Shown: positions 61,966 to 64,000 of the stretch, piece by piece
Layout of the letters: every line of letters begins with the position of its first letter
Numbering within the stretch: position 1 is the first letter of the stretch
Assembly: GCA_026874595.1 (NCBI GenBank)
Contig: CM049307.1
Location: 77,416,643 to 77,480,642 of the forward strand
Source of the DNA: Sipunculus nudus
Lineage: Eukaryota; Annelida; Sipuncula; Golfingiida; Sipunculidae
Direction of reading: 5' to 3'
DNA length: 64,000 nt
Notes under the pieces: generated by a model
What the model was told of the DNA's origin: nothing
Database searches by the model: none
The model's input: only the letters and a program-made list of their open reading frames with translations
Made by a program: the position numbers and the translations under genes

Positions 61966-62896
61966 AGTCCTATATGAGTTATAAACCTGCAAAGCGTTTT
62001 TCGAACGACGCCACTGAAGCAAATTTGTTTAATATTTGCTCATTCTTACGATAATTCTCATTAATGGTTCCACATGAATAATTGTTGGTTTAATTGAGGA
62101 GATTGATTTGTCCGCTCTATAAATAGCGTTGGCACATTGCAAGGATTGGAAGAGGCCTGTGTGCTGCAGTATTGGCCTTAACCTGTGCATATACATAGTT
62201 TTGGGCTCTTCCATCTTGTACTTAAGACTTGTGGTGCCATCTGCAATCGTTTTTCCGTGGCGTCTATTCATGCTCTGCTTTGGGTGAAAATTGCTCATAT
62301 CTCAGGAGTGGGACAAGGTATTCACCGGTGATTTGCACTATAAGCCCAAGGTGGTGCAACCTACAAGCATGTTTACGTGGCAGACATCCATCTGACTCTA
62401 TTTCTCCTTACCACTCAATCCATGCCTCACTTCACCTGTACTACTCTGATTTCAGCAGATACACACAGTGGCTTTTGACTAATTGTATCTAGTTGTTTCA
62501 TGTATCTGTGCACATAGCCGAAGAGTGGTTTGAAGCCTGAAATTGTTTATGTCCATACATATGATTTTCTCCTACACAGGACTGGTGGTGCCACTAACAT
62601 TCATTTTTATGTTGTGTGCACCTATGCCAGTATTTCAGCAGTGACATTTGTGTAATTGGTACATGCACTCGGGTTCAAAATGTTTAGTGCCTGCATTGTA
62701 CATATACATGTCACACATGTATACACTTGAAAAGTAATGGTCCAGTATGGAAGCATTATACCTTATGTATATCCCATTGTACAGGTTCGCATTAGGCCTG
62801 TAGGCCTTTTTTGTTTCAAACGAACCTTGCAATGGGCAAAATTGACCCCGTGACTGATGCCGATCCATATATATATATATATTTATATATATATAT
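61966..62896. other. Non-coding stretch
   Basis: No exon seen. Ends in a short (TA)n run at about 62866-62898 just before the LTR-like block. Confidence 0.45.
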
Positions 62897-63620
62897 GTTA
62901 CCCATTTCTGGTGCCCTTGGAAAAAGGGTGCCGTTACCAAGTGACGGACCGGGTTGCCCTTTGGTTTATAGTAAAGATGGTGTGGTTTTTTGATGGCGCA
63001 CTCATCGTGTCGGCACTGAGGCACAAAACAAAACACAAGACAGTGGCTAAACAACAAGGAGTATATATTAAAATTGAATAAAAGGAAGATAATTCAAAAC
63101 CTACTACCAGATCGAGTTCCCAGCCTGTTACGCCTCAGTACACAAACACTGGTTGAACACTACATAAAATTAGTAAAAACTGTTTCTTGCCATACAGGCC
63201 GCACCTTTCTGGACCCCAGCTGACGGCACCTCTCTGGACCCTGACTGGCAGCACCACACTGGACCCTGGCTGGCAGTACCTCACTGGACCCTAGTTTGAA
63301 GCATCTCATTAGACCCTGGCTGGCAGCACCTCTCTGGACCCTGGCTGGCAGCACCTATCTGGACCCTGGCTGGCACACCTCTTTAGACCTCGGCGGCAGC
63401 ACGTACCTCTCTGAAGGTAGAGAACACTTCTTTGGAAGCGGCACCCTTTTGGACAGGCGGTGGCTGTACCTCTCAAGACACCGGTTGACAGCACCTCTCT
63501 TGACACCGGGTGGCAGCACCTCTCTTGACACTGAGTGGCAGCACCTCTCTGCGACGGGCTAGATTCTGGACTGTACAGACTCTGTGTCTGCATACTGAGT
63601 AGCTCCCTCTAAATACCCTT
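62897..63620 (-). mobile_element. Minisatellite-bearing LTR, third copy, inverted
   Basis: The left part matches the reverse complement of 39905-39970: GGTGCC..GGAAAAAG.GTGCC, TTACCAAGTGACGGACCGGG and TTGCC..TTGGTTTA. It is followed by the same GGTCC-containing tandem unit. The reverse complement of 63560-63610 recalls the TGTCCAGAAGC.AGCCATCCG lead-in of the other LTRs. No internal coding region is visible, so it may be a solo LTR. Ends are approximate. Confidence 0.55.
63194..63560 (-). repeat. 25-bp minisatellite inside the LTR, about 14 units
   Basis: CTGGACCCTGGCTGGCAGC followed by ACCTCT repeats at 25-bp spacing, with variants. It is the same core as the roughly 20-bp units at 38240-38350 and 39770-39890, plus about 5 bases (AGAGA on the minus strand). 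Frames across it on both strands are repeat artefacts. Confidence 0.85.
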
Positions 63621-64000
63621 CTACCCTGCAGGCTCATTTACATTTATGAGACTATTACAAAGCCTGGCCTGCTTTTTCTTTGCTATGGCCCATTTATTAT
63701 TATGAGCACGCTAAATACTAAATAGGCTGGGGAAAAAAAGGCCGCCATAACAATGGCATAACTGAACCTGCAGCGCACTCGGTAACCTTTATTGAAAACC
63801 GCCATTGTCTAACTACCCAATACTCTGACCGGCGCCATTGGCCTACTCACGATACTTACAGAGATACAGCTAACCCGAGAAGGGATCCATATGTTATGTG
63901 GCTCTGCTGAATTTTTTAAAATTTTAGCAACGTAAAAATATATTTATTTCTTTTAGTTTTTCCATACATATTAGCATTAAGTTAGGTAAGAGGAATTGGC
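63621..64000. other. Non-coding right edge
   Basis: No exon or recognisable element. It may include the rest of the LTR copy to the left. Confidence 0.4.

Noticed and set aside
63160-63593. Leu/Ala/Gly-rich frames on both strands at the right end
   Set aside because: Translation of the 25-bp minisatellite. No gene family.

Overview
This is animal nuclear DNA, most likely from a marine invertebrate and probably a bivalve mollusc. It is AT-rich, with sparse genes split by GT-AG introns, many microsatellites, and Ty3/Gypsy-like LTR, non-LTR and short inverted-repeat elements. One dispersed repeat family carries CCGTCCGTCC...TTAACAGGGCAC and TGACCTTGACC motifs that I associate with molluscs. The taxon is an inference from this style, not from a marker gene. 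There is no sign of prokaryotic operons, rRNA or CRISPR.

Layout. 1-13 kb is mostly non-coding: a possible gene tail at the left edge, an LTR-like block, a microsatellite-bearing repeat (3.15-4.03 kb) and a TA-flanked inverted-repeat element (5.58-6.09 kb). 13.0-14.0 kb holds the main exon of a divergent seven-transmembrane receptor. 14-30 kb is repeat-rich: a second copy of the microsatellite-bearing repeat, a Gypsy LTR with an RNase H remnant, and a 5'-truncated non-LTR retrotransposon (26.5-29.0 kb) sitting inside a GC-rich array with 11-bp periodicity.

30.5-54.6 kb is a cluster of four SLC16-like (monocarboxylate-transporter family) genes. A and B lie on the plus strand, D and C on the minus strand, so the two pairs converge near 46 kb. 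Copies A, B and C share the same phase-1 exon boundaries. A is complete over five exons except for one missing base. B keeps exons 1, 2 and 5 only. D keeps degraded exons 1 and 2. C keeps exons 2-5, but no exon 1 was found. In B, the place of exons 3-4 is taken by a roughly 3.2-kb single-frame gene of a multicopy animal family that looks transposon-derived; it is broken by three different in-frame stop codons. B's first intron holds an LTR element whose LTRs contain a minisatellite.

54.6-64 kb has no convincing gene. It contains a 2.4-kb dispersed repeat with a 145-bp tandem array, further repeat modules, and a third copy of the minisatellite-bearing LTR.

The functional content is therefore one receptor and a decaying family of membrane transporters. 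The rest is mobile DNA, several pieces of which lie inside or beside the transporter introns and probably contributed to their breakage.
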